This document shows, in pieces, positions 1-9,535 of a DNA stretch of 47,771 nt. The stretch covers positions 1-47,771 of the forward strand of contig NZ_JSYP01000032.1 in the NCBI RefSeq assembly GCF_000813005.1, read 5' to 3'. The translations under genes and the position numbers were made by a program. Position 1 is the first letter of the stretch. Every line of letters begins with the position of its first letter. The notes beneath the pieces were generated by a model that worked only from the letters and a program-made list of their open reading frames with translations, was not told where the DNA came from and made no database searches. Source of the DNA: Flavobacterium sp. KMS (GTDB lineage: Bacteria; Bacteroidota; Bacteroidia; Flavobacteriales; Flavobacteriaceae).

Positions 1-2091
1 ATCAGTTGCCACAGGAGCATTAGCTTGCGCAGCAGTTAATCCTGCAGTATCACTACATTGTAAAGTTACATTAAGTGCAGTTGGAGCTGTTGTCCAAGTC
101 GGAGGAGTTGTATCTACAACATTAATAGTTTGGCTTACAGGAAGAGATGTGTTATTACAAGCATCTTTTGCAGTCCATGTTCTAGTTATAGAATAAGTTC
201 CAGGACATGATCCAGGAGTATTTACGTCTGCAAAAGTAAGAGAACTTACCGTACCACTATCATCAGTGGCAGTTGCAGTTGCAAATACAGGAGTTTGAGG
301 ACAGTTAATAGTCGAAGGAAGAGGTAGCGGATTAACTATTGGTTTAGTAGAATCCCCACTATTGATGGTTACAGAAAGTTGTTGTTGACATCCATTAGCA
401 TCAGTCACAGTTACAATGTAAGCACCAGAAAGAATGTTCGTTAAATCTTGTGTTGTCGAAGCAAACGGATTTCCATCTTTTGTCCAACTATAAGTATAAG
501 CACCAGTACCGCCAGTTACAGCTATATCTATTGCACCAGTTGCATCATTATTACATAATACATTGGTTTTAGATGTTAAAGTAACAGCTAAGGCAGCTGC
601 AGGTTGCGTAATTGCAATAGTTAGAACTGCTTTACAACCATTTGCATCTGTTGCAGTAACTTCATAAGAACCAACAGTTAAGCCAGTTAAATTTTGAGTA
701 GTTGCATAAGCGCTTCCATTTTTCTTCCATGAATATGTATAAGGCGCAACACCACCAGTAGCATTATTAAGAGTGATTGCTCCGGTAGAAGCTCCAAAAC
801 ATTTTACATTTACATGCGATGCAACAGCTTCAGTTACTACAACGTTACTTACTGTTACAACAACAGGTTTTGTATCAGAACAACCTGAGGTAAGGTTTTT
901 TCCTTTAATGTAATAAGTCCCAGCAGTTGCCGCAGTAGGAGTATTGTAAGGAATGGTAGCCGCAGCATCTAGCCAATATGTGTATGTTAACCCAGCAGTA
1001 CTACCCGCCGTAACAGCAGGTGCAGTAAGGTTTACCGTATTAGGGAAGCATACTGGAGCAGGATTTGTAATTACTAAAGTATTTGTTGCAAAACTTTTTG
1101 CTTTTAAAAATACACCTGCATCATAAAGTTGATCAGATGCATCGGCAATAGCCATTTTTATTTTATAGGTTTGTCCAGGAGTAACTGCATAAGTAGCAGT
1201 AAGAACAGTAGTTGATCCATCGTATTCCATAATCGTAGCACCCGGTGCATTATTTACATAATACGATGCATTTTTAGCAGGAAAAGAAACATTGTTTACA
1301 TTAGTTCCTGCAGAGTGAATGTTGTTTATGGTTACCGCATCATTATTTGGTAATTGCGCAAGATTTACTGCATTATTAGTATATGGACCTGTGATTCCAG
1401 GGCCACTTAAGAAAAAACCGAAAGCATCATTAAAGTCAGTATTAACATATTCAAGATACTCTTCTGAAGCAAATACAAACTGAAATTCAACAAGATTTCC
1501 ATCAGGAACAAAATTAAATTCAAGGATAGCTGCATCATGCATTGTTTCACCAGAAATGTTTGTTAAGTCTGGATCACTTGCATTATTAACCATCGCATCT
1601 GATTTGTTTGTGTAGGTATTAGGCCCCATTGCAGAATTTATCTTTCCAGTTGCAATTAAAAGACCTTCATCAATTGGGAAAGTCGAAGTTCCTTTACTGT
1701 AATATCCTAATTGTCTATCACCAGCAGTCCCAGACCAAACATGATCATTCCAGTTCCAGTTATTTCCACTTCTTTGGTAATAACCAAATCTAACGTTGCT
1801 CACAATCAAACAGCCGGAAGTTAATATGTTTCTTACTAACTGATCAGGATTATATCCATTGTTTCCAGCAGCTGGATTAGCAACATCAATAGATCCTGCT
1901 ACCGCTAATGCTTGTACGGCATCTGCATTTACTTTTACAGCATCTGCACTTAAAAGAGCACTTTTTTTGGCAGTGAATTTATTTTGGTAAGGCGTATTCC
2001 CAATTCTAATCGGAATATTTTTTTCTTGAGCGAATAAACCGGAAGAAAAAAAGAATAATCCTAAAATAGTTAATAAAGTAATTTTTTTCAT
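1..2091 (-). CDS. Surface adhesin, choice-of-anchor L domain plus SprB-like repeats (3' end outside window)
   Basis: The reading frame is open from the ATG at 2091 to the window edge: 697 codons, no stop. It starts with a signal peptide (MKKITLLTILGLF, ending SGLFAQ). Residues about 55-335 carry the choice-of-anchor L signature (FVFASEEYLEYV, then FGFFLSGPGI). Residues about 340-580 hold Ig/SprB-like repeats, with paired motifs such as PYTYSWKKNG and VTATDANGC / VTVTDANGC. The last part visible is another repeat type (ITRTWTAKDAC, LQCSDTAGLTAAQANAP). In Bacteroidota such proteins are usually very long, end in a type IX secretion or gliding-motility C-terminal domain, and act as cell-surface adhesins. 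That end is not in the window, so the secretion route is inferred. Confidence 0.9.
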   Translation of the reverse strand, partial: MKKITLLTILGLFFFSSGLFAQEKNIPIRIGNTPYQNKFTAKKSALLSADAVKVNADAVQALAVAGSIDVANPAAGNNGYNPDQLVRNILTSGCLIVSNVRFGYYQRSGNNWNWNDHVWSGTAGDRQLGYYSKGTSTFPIDEGLLIATGKINSAMGPNTYTNKSDAMVNNASDPDLTNISGETMHDAAILEFNFVPDGNLVEFQFVFASEEYLEYVNTDFNDAFGFFLSGPGITGPYTNNAVNLAQLPNNDAVTINNIHSAGTNVNNVSFPAKNASYYVNNAPGATIMEYDGSTTVLTATYAVTPGQTYKIKMAIADASDQLYDAGVFLKAKSFATNTLVITNPAPVCFPNTVNLTAPAVTAGSTAGLTYTYWLDAAATIPYNTPTAATAGTYYIKGKNLTSGCSDTKPVVVTVSNVVVTEAVASHVNVKCFGASTGAITLNNATGGVAPYTYSWKKNGSAYATTQNLTGLTVGSYEVTATDANGCKAVLTIAITQPAAALAVTLTSKTNVLCNNDATGAIDIAVTGGTGAYTYSWTKDGNPFASTTQDLTNILSGAYIVTVTDANGCQQQLSVTINSGDSTKPIVNPLPLPSTINCPQTPVFATATATDDSGTVSSLTFADVNTPGSCPGTYSITRTWTAKDACNNTSLPVSQTINVVDTTPPTWTTAPTALNVTLQCSDTAGLTAAQANAPVATD

Positions 2092-2892
2092 AATCTTTAA
2101 TTTCAAAAATTAATAGTTTCTCTAAAGTGATATCCTACGTGTAATTTTATTTAAATATAATTTTGGTGCGTTTAGGAATTAAGATCCTTTAAATAGATTT
2201 TTTGTGTTTGGGTTTTCCTTTTTCTTGCCTTCATATATTTAACTTTATGTTTTGTGAAATTTTTAATTTTTTAACATAATCAAAGTTATATAGTCTATTT
2301 TTAATTGATTTTTTTTTCCTGTAAATGACTCAAATACTCGTTGAAAAGACATTTTTGACCTAAAAAGAGGCAAAAAAGACGTTTAAATTTTGCGATTTTT
2401 ATTTTTTTTAGAAGCAATTTTTGTCAAAATCTTGATGCGAAATAAAATTTTATTATTTTATAAATAATTGATTATCAGTTATTTATGTGTTTTAAGTTTT
2501 TATTTGAAACATCGATGAAATACATTTATCATAGATTAAGTACATGTTTTTCTTGTAAAAAAGGGAGAGATGTTTTTTAAAAGTTAATTCTTTATGAATT
2601 TTGTAATTGACCAAATGGGATGCTAAAATTTCTATGATCTTTTTTTAAGAATTTTTTAAGATTATTTTTTGTCATAAATAATTCACCACAATAAATTAGA
2701 AATATAAAAATTGAACAAAAGAGATGACCTTATAGAATTCTTTTGTAAATTGTAGCTAAATTTTCAAAGCTGTTTTTGCGATTTAATCATAAAAGATTCT
2801 TCTTTTTTTGAATTTGTAGCGATTAAAAGAGGGGGCAAATACAGTAAAAAACCAAAAGCTTAAATTCCATATAAACAAATAGTATCCGTAAT
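2092..2892. other. AT-rich intergenic region between divergent genes
   Basis: About 800 bp separate the divergent adhesin and SixA starts. I see no coding frame and no strong palindrome. It is very AT-rich with long T and A runs. A TAnnTTTG-type -7 box reading leftward (TAACTTTG, 2281-2288) could serve the adhesin, with a leader of about 180 nt, but no -33 TTG sits at the right distance. Confidence 0.5.
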
Positions 2893-3378
2893 ATGAAAAA
2901 TTTAATATTGATCAGACATGCAAAATCAAGTTGGGAAGCTCCTCTAAAAGATTTTGACAGACCTTTAGTAAAAAAAGGAATTCATGATGCTCATGACGTT
3001 TCAGCTAGTATTTCAAAGTTTCTTCCTAAGACCTATTTGATATGGAGCAGTACAGCTGCTAGAGCTGTAGAAACAGCACTTATTTTTGCACAAAATATTT
3101 CATACCCTATAGAAAGTATCATTTATAAGGATGAACTTTATACATTTGATGAGAAACATTTGGAAAAGGTTATCAAATCATGTAATAATGCTTTCGAAAG
3201 TGTTATTCTTTTCGGACATAACGAGGCTATTACAAATTTTGTTAATAAATTTGGGGATGTTTTTATCGACAATGTTCCCACATCAGGTTTTGTATCATTA
3301 CAGTTTGATACAGAAAGTTGGGACAAATTAGATAAAGGCAGAACTCTCAAAACTATTTTCCCCAAAGATTTAAAATGA
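2893..3378 (+). CDS. sixA: SixA-type phosphohistidine phosphatase (histidine phosphatase superfamily)
   Basis: This 161-residue protein opens with the phosphatase signature LILIRHAKSSW (catalytic R8-H9), and has a second conserved His in ILFGHNEAI (H109). Its short length, close to SixA, and the RHA rather than RHG signature fit the SixA branch, which removes phosphate from phosphohistidine. Its stop codon overlaps the ATG of polyphosphate kinase (ATGA at 3375-3378), so the two are almost certainly co-translated. Because PPK1 works through a phosphohistidine, the pairing may be functional; that is inference. Family assignment is firm, substrate is not. Confidence 0.88.
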   Translation: MKNLILIRHAKSSWEAPLKDFDRPLVKKGIHDAHDVSASISKFLPKTYLIWSSTAARAVETALIFAQNISYPIESIIYKDELYTFDEKHLEKVIKSCNNAFESVILFGHNEAITNFVNKFGDVFIDNVPTSGFVSLQFDTESWDKLDKGRTLKTIFPKDLK

Positions 3379-5453
3379 ATACAGTGTACGAACAAAAATA
3401 TATAGACCGCGAAAAAAGTTGGTTGGCATTTAATGCAAGAGTATTACAGGAAGCAGCCGATATTACAGTACCACTTTTAGACAGATTACGTTTTTTAGGA
3501 ATTTTTTCGAATAATTTAGATGAATTTTTTAGAGTTCGTTATGCAGCCATCCGAAGATTAAGTCTTTCAGGGATTTCTGGCGAAAAATATTTAGGAGGAA
3601 TATCAGCTCAACAATTGGTAAAAGATATTACCGAGATTGTGATCCAGCAACAATCCGAGAGTTTGAGGATATTAAGTAATATAGAGACCGAACTAGAAAC
3701 GGAGAATATCTTTATAATTACCGAAAATGAAATTACAAAAGATCAGGAAGAGTTCTTAAAGAATTTTTTTATTGAAAAATTAAGTCCAGAACTTGTTACA
3801 ATTATATTAAATGATTTAGCCGAATTTCCCGTTTTAAAAGATACATTGGGATATTTAGCAGTGCGCTTAGAGATGAATCATACTGCAGAAGTGCGATATG
3901 CAGTAATCGAAATACCTAAAACCATCAATCGATTTGTAGTTTTACCTTCGCATGACGATAAACATTATATTATCTTGATAGATGATGTTATCCGACACAA
4001 TCTAAGTAGCATTTTTACCATTTTTGATTATAAAAGTGTTTCGGCGCACATGATAAAAATTACTCGTGATGCCCAATTAGATATCGATAGTGATTTGAGT
4101 AAAAGTATGCTCGAAAAAATTGCAACATCGGTTAAAGATAGACGAATAGGAGAACCAGTTCGTTTTATTTATGACCAATTGATAGAACCAGATACGCTGC
4201 AGTTTTTTCTGGAAAAAATGAAAATCATCTCTACAGATAGTATTATTCCTGGAGGAAGATATCATAACCGACGTGATTACATGAATTTTCCTAATCTAGG
4301 AAGATACGATTTGCTATACAAAACAAATGTACCATTGCCAATTCCGGGATTGAGCATGGAAGGAAGTATTTTGCAGAAAATTGGTAAAAAAGATTATTTG
4401 CTAAATGCGCCGTATCAATCATTTTCGTACGTAACAAAGTTTTTACGTGAGGCAGCTTTAGATCCAAAAGTTACATCAATTAAGATAACATTATATCGTC
4501 TGGCAAAGAATTCCCAAATCATTAGTTCATTAATTAATGCAGCCAAAAACGGGAAAAAAGTTATCGTACAAATAGAGTTGCAAGCTCGATTTGATGAAGC
4601 TTCGAATATTTCTTATGCAGAGCAAATGCAAACAGAAGGAATAGAGCTTATTTTTGGAATAAAAGGATTAAAGGTACACAGTAAAATATGTGTAATCGAA
4701 AGAGTTGATGAAGGTAAAACCAAAAGATATGGATTTATTTCGACTGGAAATTTCAATGAATCAACGGCTAAAATTTATACCGATGTAACATTATTTACAA
4801 GTCATCAGCAAATTCTAAAAGACATATCTAAGATATTTGAATTCTTTGATATCAATTACAGAGTACACCGTTACAAGCATTTAATAGTATCGCCACATTA
4901 TACAAGGTCTAAATTTGTAAAATTAATCGATAGAGAGATTCTACATGCTTTGGCTGGACGTAAAACCTATATAAAGCTTAAAATGAATAGTTTATCAGAT
5001 TTTAAAATGATAGATAAGCTATACGAAGCGAGTAATGCAGGAGTAAAAATACAATTACAAGTAAGAGGGATTTGTTCTTTGATTCCGGGAATTCCGGGAA
5101 TGAGTGAGAATATCGAAGCGATAAGCATAGTCGATAATTACTTAGAACATTCTCGAGTTTATATTTTTGGAAATGCAGGATTGACAGAAGTGTATATTTC
5201 TTCAGCCGATTTTATGACCAGAAATCTAGATGGAAGAGTTGAGGTAACTTGTCCAATTTATGATCAGGCAATAAAAAATGAGTTAATAGATAACTTTAAT
5301 ATTGCTTGGAAAGGGAATGTAAAAGTGCGTTTTCATTCTTATAAACTGGATAATAAATACAAAGCGAGAAATCACCACGCCATATTTAGAGCACAATTAG
5401 AAACATACAAATATTACCAAAACAAAGTAAATGCTATAGAAGAAGTTGTGTAA
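3375..5453 (+). CDS. ppk1: Polyphosphate kinase 1
   Basis: This 692-residue enzyme reversibly moves the gamma-phosphate of ATP onto a growing polyphosphate chain. The N domain begins REKSWLAFNARVLQEA, followed by a FSNNLDEFFRVR segment. The two essential histidines fall at H435 (GLKVHSKICVIE) and H592 (YLEHSRVYIFGN), the numbers used for the E. coli enzyme; H435 is the residue known to be autophosphorylated there. The length matches family members (about 690). It overlaps the upstream phosphatase gene by 4 nt and lies 58 bp before a Ppx/GppA gene, so synthesis and breakdown of polyphosphate appear to be in one transcription unit. Confidence 0.97.
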   Translation: MNTVYEQKYIDREKSWLAFNARVLQEAADITVPLLDRLRFLGIFSNNLDEFFRVRYAAIRRLSLSGISGEKYLGGISAQQLVKDITEIVIQQQSESLRILSNIETELETENIFIITENEITKDQEEFLKNFFIEKLSPELVTIILNDLAEFPVLKDTLGYLAVRLEMNHTAEVRYAVIEIPKTINRFVVLPSHDDKHYIILIDDVIRHNLSSIFTIFDYKSVSAHMIKITRDAQLDIDSDLSKSMLEKIATSVKDRRIGEPVRFIYDQLIEPDTLQFFLEKMKIISTDSIIPGGRYHNRRDYMNFPNLGRYDLLYKTNVPLPIPGLSMEGSILQKIGKKDYLLNAPYQSFSYVTKFLREAALDPKVTSIKITLYRLAKNSQIISSLINAAKNGKKVIVQIELQARFDEASNISYAEQMQTEGIELIFGIKGLKVHSKICVIERVDEGKTKRYGFISTGNFNESTAKIYTDVTLFTSHQQILKDISKIFEFFDINYRVHRYKHLIVSPHYTRSKFVKLIDREILHALAGRKTYIKLKMNSLSDFKMIDKLYEASNAGVKIQLQVRGICSLIPGIPGMSENIEAISIVDNYLEHSRVYIFGNAGLTEVYISSADFMTRNLDGRVEVTCPIYDQAIKNELIDNFNIAWKGNVKVRFHSYKLDNKYKARNHHAIFRAQLETYKYYQNKVNAIEEVV

Positions 5454-5511
5454 AAGCTAATAAACACAACCTTAATATATCAAGATACTTAATTTCAAAT
5501 CATAAGCGAGA

Positions 5512-6402
5512 ATGATTAAAATAAAAAAATATGGAGCAATCGATATTGGATCAAATGCCATGCGATTGTTGATTGTCAATGTGGTAGAACAAGAGGGAAA
5601 GGAACCTCAATTTAATAAAAGTTCCCTTGTGCGCGTTCCAATTCGTTTAGGACAAGACGCCTTTACAGTTGGAGAAATATCTGAAGAAAATATTGAAAGA
5701 ATGTGCGATGCAATGAAAGCATTCAATCTTTTAATGAAAGTACATAAAGTAGAACGTTATATGGCATTTGCTACATCGGCAATGAGAGAAGCTTATAATG
5801 GAAAAGAAGTGGTAGCAATCATCAAGAAAAAAGCTGATATAAAAATTGAAATAATAGATGGAAAAAAAGAAGCTGCCATTATTGCTTCTACAGATTTACA
5901 TCATTTATTAAAAACAGATCAGACGTATCTTTTTGTAGATGTTGGAGGAGGAAGTACAGAGTTTACATTATTCTCTAACGGGAAAATGGTAACTTCAAGA
6001 TCATTTAAAGCAGGAACAGTACGTTTATTAAACGGAATGGTATGCGATGTAGTTTGGGATGAAATAGAAAAATGGATCAAAACAAATACAGAAGAATACG
6101 AAGAAGTAACTCTTATAGGTTCTGGAGGAAATATCAATAAGTTGTTTAAAATGTCGGGGAAACAACAAGAAAAGCCATTGTCATATATTTATGTGAATTC
6201 ACAATATGCTTTCTTAAATTCTCTAAGTTACGACCAAAGAATAGCCGAATTAGGACTCAACCCCGATCGTGCCGACGTTATCATTCCAGCTACAAGAATT
6301 TATCTTAACGCAATGAAATGGAGTGGAGCAAGACAAATCTATGTTCCTAAAATAGGACTTTCGGATGGTATTGTAAAAGCAATGTATTACGGTAAAATTT
6401 AA
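5512..6402 (+). CDS. ppx: Ppx/GppA family exopolyphosphatase
   Basis: A 296-residue member of the ASKHA (actin/hexokinase-like) fold. The first phosphate-binding loop is GAIDIGSNAMRLLI (residues 8-21) and the second is DVGGGSTEF (143-151); GSGGNINKL near 203 is the adenosine-type loop. It has only the two N-terminal domains, without the HD-type C-terminal extension of E. coli Ppx, as is common in Bacteroidota. Location right after ppk1 supports exopolyphosphatase, which releases orthophosphate from polyphosphate ends, but pppGpp hydrolysis (GppA activity) cannot be excluded from sequence. Confidence 0.92.
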   Translation: MIKIKKYGAIDIGSNAMRLLIVNVVEQEGKEPQFNKSSLVRVPIRLGQDAFTVGEISEENIERMCDAMKAFNLLMKVHKVERYMAFATSAMREAYNGKEVVAIIKKKADIKIEIIDGKKEAAIIASTDLHHLLKTDQTYLFVDVGGGSTEFTLFSNGKMVTSRSFKAGTVRLLNGMVCDVVWDEIEKWIKTNTEEYEEVTLIGSGGNINKLFKMSGKQQEKPLSYIYVNSQYAFLNSLSYDQRIAELGLNPDRADVIIPATRIYLNAMKWSGARQIYVPKIGLSDGIVKAMYYGKI

Positions 6403-6408
6403 TTTTTT

Positions 6409-6507
6409 TGCCACGACCCGAGCGATAGCGAACTGGCGAAGCAATTTCACAAATTGTTTTTTATAATTGGAATGAAAAATTAGTGAAAATTTGTGTAATT
6501 CGTGGCA
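6409..6507. repeat. Intergenic inverted-repeat element (TGCCACGA ends)
   Basis: A 99-bp segment bounded by TGCCACGA (6409-6416) and its inverse TCGTGGCA (6500-6507). The inner right part reads ATTAGTGAAAATTTGTG, close to the right end of a second element at 26259-26321. It fills the gap between ppx and the channel gene. Confidence 0.6.
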
Positions 6508-6525
6508 GAATTTATAATATAATAG

Positions 6526-7107
6526 ATGAATAAAACGAGATTAGAGGCTTTTAGCGATGGTGTTTTGGCAATTATACTAACCATAATGGTTCTTGAAATT
6601 AAAGTTCCTCACGGAGAAAGTTTTAAGGATTTATTACCTCTTTTTCCTAAATTTCTCAGCTATATTTTGAGTTTTATTTACATAGGTATTTATTGGAACA
6701 ATCACCATTATTTACTACACGGACTTACCAAGGTCAATGCTAAAATTCTTTGGGCTAATTTGCATTTGCTATTTTGGCTTTCATTAGTTCCAGTTTCCAC
6801 AGGTTGGATGGGAGAACATAATTTTGCCAAACCAGCTATGGCATTGTATGGTTTTATATTACTTTTATCTGCAATTGCTTATGTTATATTGCAAAAGATT
6901 ATTGTTTCTAGCGAAGGAAAAAATTCGGCTTTAGCGAAAACATTAGGTAAAGACTTAAAAGGAAAAGCTTCTGTAGTTTTATATGTAGTAGGAATCGTTA
7001 GTTCTTTTTATAACGAATGGATTTCAGGTGCTTGTTATTTTATAGTAGCATTATTATGGTTGATTCCAGATAAAAGAATTGAAAATCTTTTTGGCTCAGC
7101 CGAATAA
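6526..7107 (+). CDS. TMEM175-family (DUF1211) potassium channel-like membrane protein
   Basis: A 193-residue, strongly hydrophobic protein with about six membrane spans. The diagnostic motif RLEAFSDGVLAI is at residues 5-16, in the first helix; in this family the helix lines the pore and bacterial members with one six-helix unit assemble as tetramers. The NNHHYLLHG segment after the third helix is also typical. It is separated from ppx by a repeat element and followed 42 bp later by a Crp/Fnr regulator. Potassium selectivity is known for some relatives, and is inferred here. Confidence 0.85.
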   Translation: MNKTRLEAFSDGVLAIILTIMVLEIKVPHGESFKDLLPLFPKFLSYILSFIYIGIYWNNHHYLLHGLTKVNAKILWANLHLLFWLSLVPVSTGWMGEHNFAKPAMALYGFILLLSAIAYVILQKIIVSSEGKNSALAKTLGKDLKGKASVVLYVVGIVSSFYNEWISGACYFIVALLWLIPDKRIENLFGSAE

Positions 7108-7149
7108 AACAATTAATTCTTAGTCCTTCTTTATCTACAATAAAATATA

Positions 7150-7710
7150 ATGAAATCAATATTTCAATCCCTTCAGATTTTACCTTCGAATGAATTAGAT
7201 AAACTGGATGGTTTAATTACTAAAAAGAAATTAAAAAAAGGTGATTTTTTAATTCAGGAAAATCAAATATCCAAAGAGATAGTTCTGATAAAATCGGGCG
7301 CTTTACGCTCTTTTTATATCAATAACGAGGGAGAAGAAATCACAAACTGCATTACATTCGAGAATGAGTTTATGGCTGCTTTTGCTAGTTTTATTACCCA
7401 GAAACCAACAGAAGAGAATATTCAGGCATTATTTGATACCGAACTCGAAGTGATAAGTCACGCCAATATCGAACATCTTTATGAGAATAGTATCCATTGG
7501 CAAAAAGTTGGGCGAATAATAGCCGAAATGCAATATATAAACTTAGAACAACGTATTCTGTCTTTTCAAAAACTAACAGGAAAAGAACGATACGAAACAC
7601 TTTTTAAGAATCATCCTAATTACATTCAGTTAATTCCGTTGCAATATTTAGCTTCCTTTTTGGGAGTAACACCAAGGCATTTAAGCCGAATTAGAAAAGC
7701 TATTTTATAG
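7150..7710 (+). CDS. Crp/Fnr family transcription regulator
   Basis: A 186-residue protein with an N-terminal cyclic-nucleotide-binding-like beta roll (residues about 5-115; KKGDFLIQENQISKEIVLIKSG), a long dimer helix, and a short C-terminal helix-turn-helix (YLASFLGVTPRHLSRIRK, about 163-180). There are no cysteine clusters of the FNR type. The cAMP-contact RSE-type motif is not obvious, so the ligand is unknown. It lies 59 bp upstream of two genes in the same direction (a saccharopine-dehydrogenase-like protein and a flavoprotein), which are plausible targets. Confidence 0.87.
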   Translation: MKSIFQSLQILPSNELDKLDGLITKKKLKKGDFLIQENQISKEIVLIKSGALRSFYINNEGEEITNCITFENEFMAAFASFITQKPTEENIQALFDTELEVISHANIEHLYENSIHWQKVGRIIAEMQYINLEQRILSFQKLTGKERYETLFKNHPNYIQLIPLQYLASFLGVTPRHLSRIRKAIL

Positions 7711-7769
7711 GACATTTGTCCAGTTATTGAGAGCCACTCCATCATTAATTTTGCTAAAAACAATATTTA

Positions 7770-8801
7770 ATGATGAGAAAAAATATTTTAGTAATTGGAG
7801 GAACAGGATTGGTAGGCAAAGTCATTTTACGTATTCTTAAAGAAAGAAATCCTGATTATAATTTATTTGTAGGGAGTCGCCAATTAGGAAATACCGCTAA
7901 TGATTTGGTTATTGATGTGAATAATTCAAAGACATTTGGTTCGATTACACATAATAAAATCGATTTGATCGTAATGTGTACAAAAGATAGTAATAATGCC
8001 ATTTTACAATTTGCAATACAAAACAAACTCGATTATATTGATATTACAAAACCAACTCCAGATTTAACTGTTGCGTATAATTTTGCTATAGCAAATAAGC
8101 AAAAGATAGATAGTTATATAGTTTTTAGTTCAGGATGGATGGGAGGAATTGTAGGTAGTTTGATTGATTTTGTTGAGCCCGACAAAAGTAAAATTCAAGA
8201 AATTAGCCTTTATATTTATTATTCAGTAAAAGATTTAGCAGGGAAAAGTTCAGCCAATTTTTTAGCCGAAAATGTTTGTAAGCCATTTATTGTTTATAAA
8301 AATAATAAGGCAGAAGAAGTAAAGCATTTTCTAGGTTCAGAAAAATTTAATTTTGAGTTTGGCATAGGAAAACGCCAAGCTTATAATCTAGATGTTCCAG
8401 ATTTGTTTATTTTAAATCAGATAGAAAAAATCCCAACTGTTTCGGTTAAAATGACCTATAATTCTAAATTTGTCACTAGTTTAATGGGGTATTTTCAATC
8501 GCTAAAGATTTTTAATATCATGTCTTTAAAAGAAAGACAATTGATGTTTGGTTCAAGCGGAAACGGAGATCAGACAGTTTTTGAAGTTGTTATTAAGACT
8601 CAGGATAAAACTAAAAAGATTAGTTTACAAAGTAGTAAAGGTCAAGCCGAATTAACTGCATTTTCGACAGTTTTGCATATCGAAAAGATGTTAAGTGAGA
8701 CTTTGACTAGCGGAATTTATTTTAGTCATCAAATGCATTCATCAAAAGGTGTTTATGAAGCCTTAAATAGTTACAATACAATTAATCTTAAAATAAGCTA
8801 A
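7770..8801 (+). CDS. Saccharopine dehydrogenase-like NAD(P)-binding protein
   Basis: A 343-residue protein. It begins with a Rossmann nucleotide-binding fold, ILVIGGTGLVGKV with the GGTGLVG loop at residues 10-16, followed by the acidic strand end VIDVNN. The overall pattern fits the saccharopine dehydrogenase NADP-binding domain superfamily, but the C-terminal part shows no catalytic motif I recognise, and the substrate is unknown. The start is an ATG-ATG pair. The next gene follows after 6 nt, and the pair looks like an operon with the upstream Crp/Fnr gene. Confidence 0.75.
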   Translation: MMRKNILVIGGTGLVGKVILRILKERNPDYNLFVGSRQLGNTANDLVIDVNNSKTFGSITHNKIDLIVMCTKDSNNAILQFAIQNKLDYIDITKPTPDLTVAYNFAIANKQKIDSYIVFSSGWMGGIVGSLIDFVEPDKSKIQEISLYIYYSVKDLAGKSSANFLAENVCKPFIVYKNNKAEEVKHFLGSEKFNFEFGIGKRQAYNLDVPDLFILNQIEKIPTVSVKMTYNSKFVTSLMGYFQSLKIFNIMSLKERQLMFGSSGNGDQTVFEVVIKTQDKTKKISLQSSKGQAELTAFSTVLHIEKMLSETLTSGIYFSHQMHSSKGVYEALNSYNTINLKIS

Positions 8802-8807
8802 TTGAAC

Positions 8808-9386
8808 ATGAAAAATATTCTAATTATAAACGGACATCCTAATCCAGCGAGTTTTAATTTTGCTTTAGTCGAAGCTTATAAAAAAGGAGCTTTAAAAACT
8901 GATGCTAAAGTAGAAACGATTACAATTGCCGATTTAAAATTTAGTCCCAATTTGAAATTTGGTTACCAAAAAAGAACTGAATTAGAACCTGATTTAATAG
9001 AGTCTTGGGACAAAATAAAAAAAGCAGATCATTTGGTTTGGATTCATCCAGTTTGGTGGGGAGGTTTGCCAGCAATAACCAAAGGGTTTATTGATCGTCT
9101 TTTTTTACCTGGAATGGCTTTTCAGTACCGTGAAAATTCCGTTTGGTGGGATAAACTTCTAAAAGGTAAAACAGCGCATATTATTACAACTCTCGATCAG
9201 CCCGGCTGGTATTACAGATTGGTTTTTGGAAGACCAAGTGTGAACCAGTTAAAGAAATCAACTTTAGAATTTTGTGGTATAACACCAGTTAAGGTAAGTT
9301 ATATCGGAGTTATAAAAACATCCGATAATAACCAAAGAGAAAAATGGTTGACTAAAGTTTACAATCTTGGATTAAAAAATAAGTGA
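8808..9386 (+). CDS. NAD(P)H-dependent flavoprotein oxidoreductase (NQO1/YwrO/MdaB-like)
   Basis: A 192-residue flavodoxin-like protein. Motifs: IINGHPNPASFN near the N-terminus (phosphate-binding loop of FMN/FAD quinone reductases), DHLVWIHPVWWGGLPAITKG (residues about 72-91), and FCGITPVK near the end. Relatives transfer two electrons from NAD(P)H to quinones or other acceptors. The frame is open two codons further up from a TTG, but the ATG at 8808 directly precedes the conserved start KNILIINGHP and is preferred. It follows the dehydrogenase-like gene by 6 nt, so co-expression is likely. Confidence 0.87.
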   Translation: MKNILIINGHPNPASFNFALVEAYKKGALKTDAKVETITIADLKFSPNLKFGYQKRTELEPDLIESWDKIKKADHLVWIHPVWWGGLPAITKGFIDRLFLPGMAFQYRENSVWWDKLLKGKTAHIITTLDQPGWYYRLVFGRPSVNQLKKSTLEFCGITPVKVSYIGVIKTSDNNQREKWLTKVYNLGLKNK

Positions 9387-9410
9387 TTTTTTGCCACTGA
9401 TTTAAATGAT

Positions 9411-9500
9411 TTATCCCGTCCCGACATTTCGGGATTGGGATTGAGAGCCTAGCGTAAAACCTTTGAATCTTTGCATATCAGTCCCGAAACTTCGGGATTA
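9411..9500. repeat. Pair of CCCGA/TCGGG hairpins
   Basis: Two short hairpins share the same core: TCCCGA...TCGGGA at 9419-9434 and TCCCGAA...TTCGGGA at 9482-9497. They lie in the gap between the convergent flavoprotein and dnaX genes. Similar CCCGAAGC pieces occur near 17253, 17418 and 18375, and a degraded copy of the first one seems present near 16132. Confidence 0.5.
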
Positions 9501-9535
9501 GAACCTTAAAAAAAGCCTCAGAACCTCTTTTTAAA

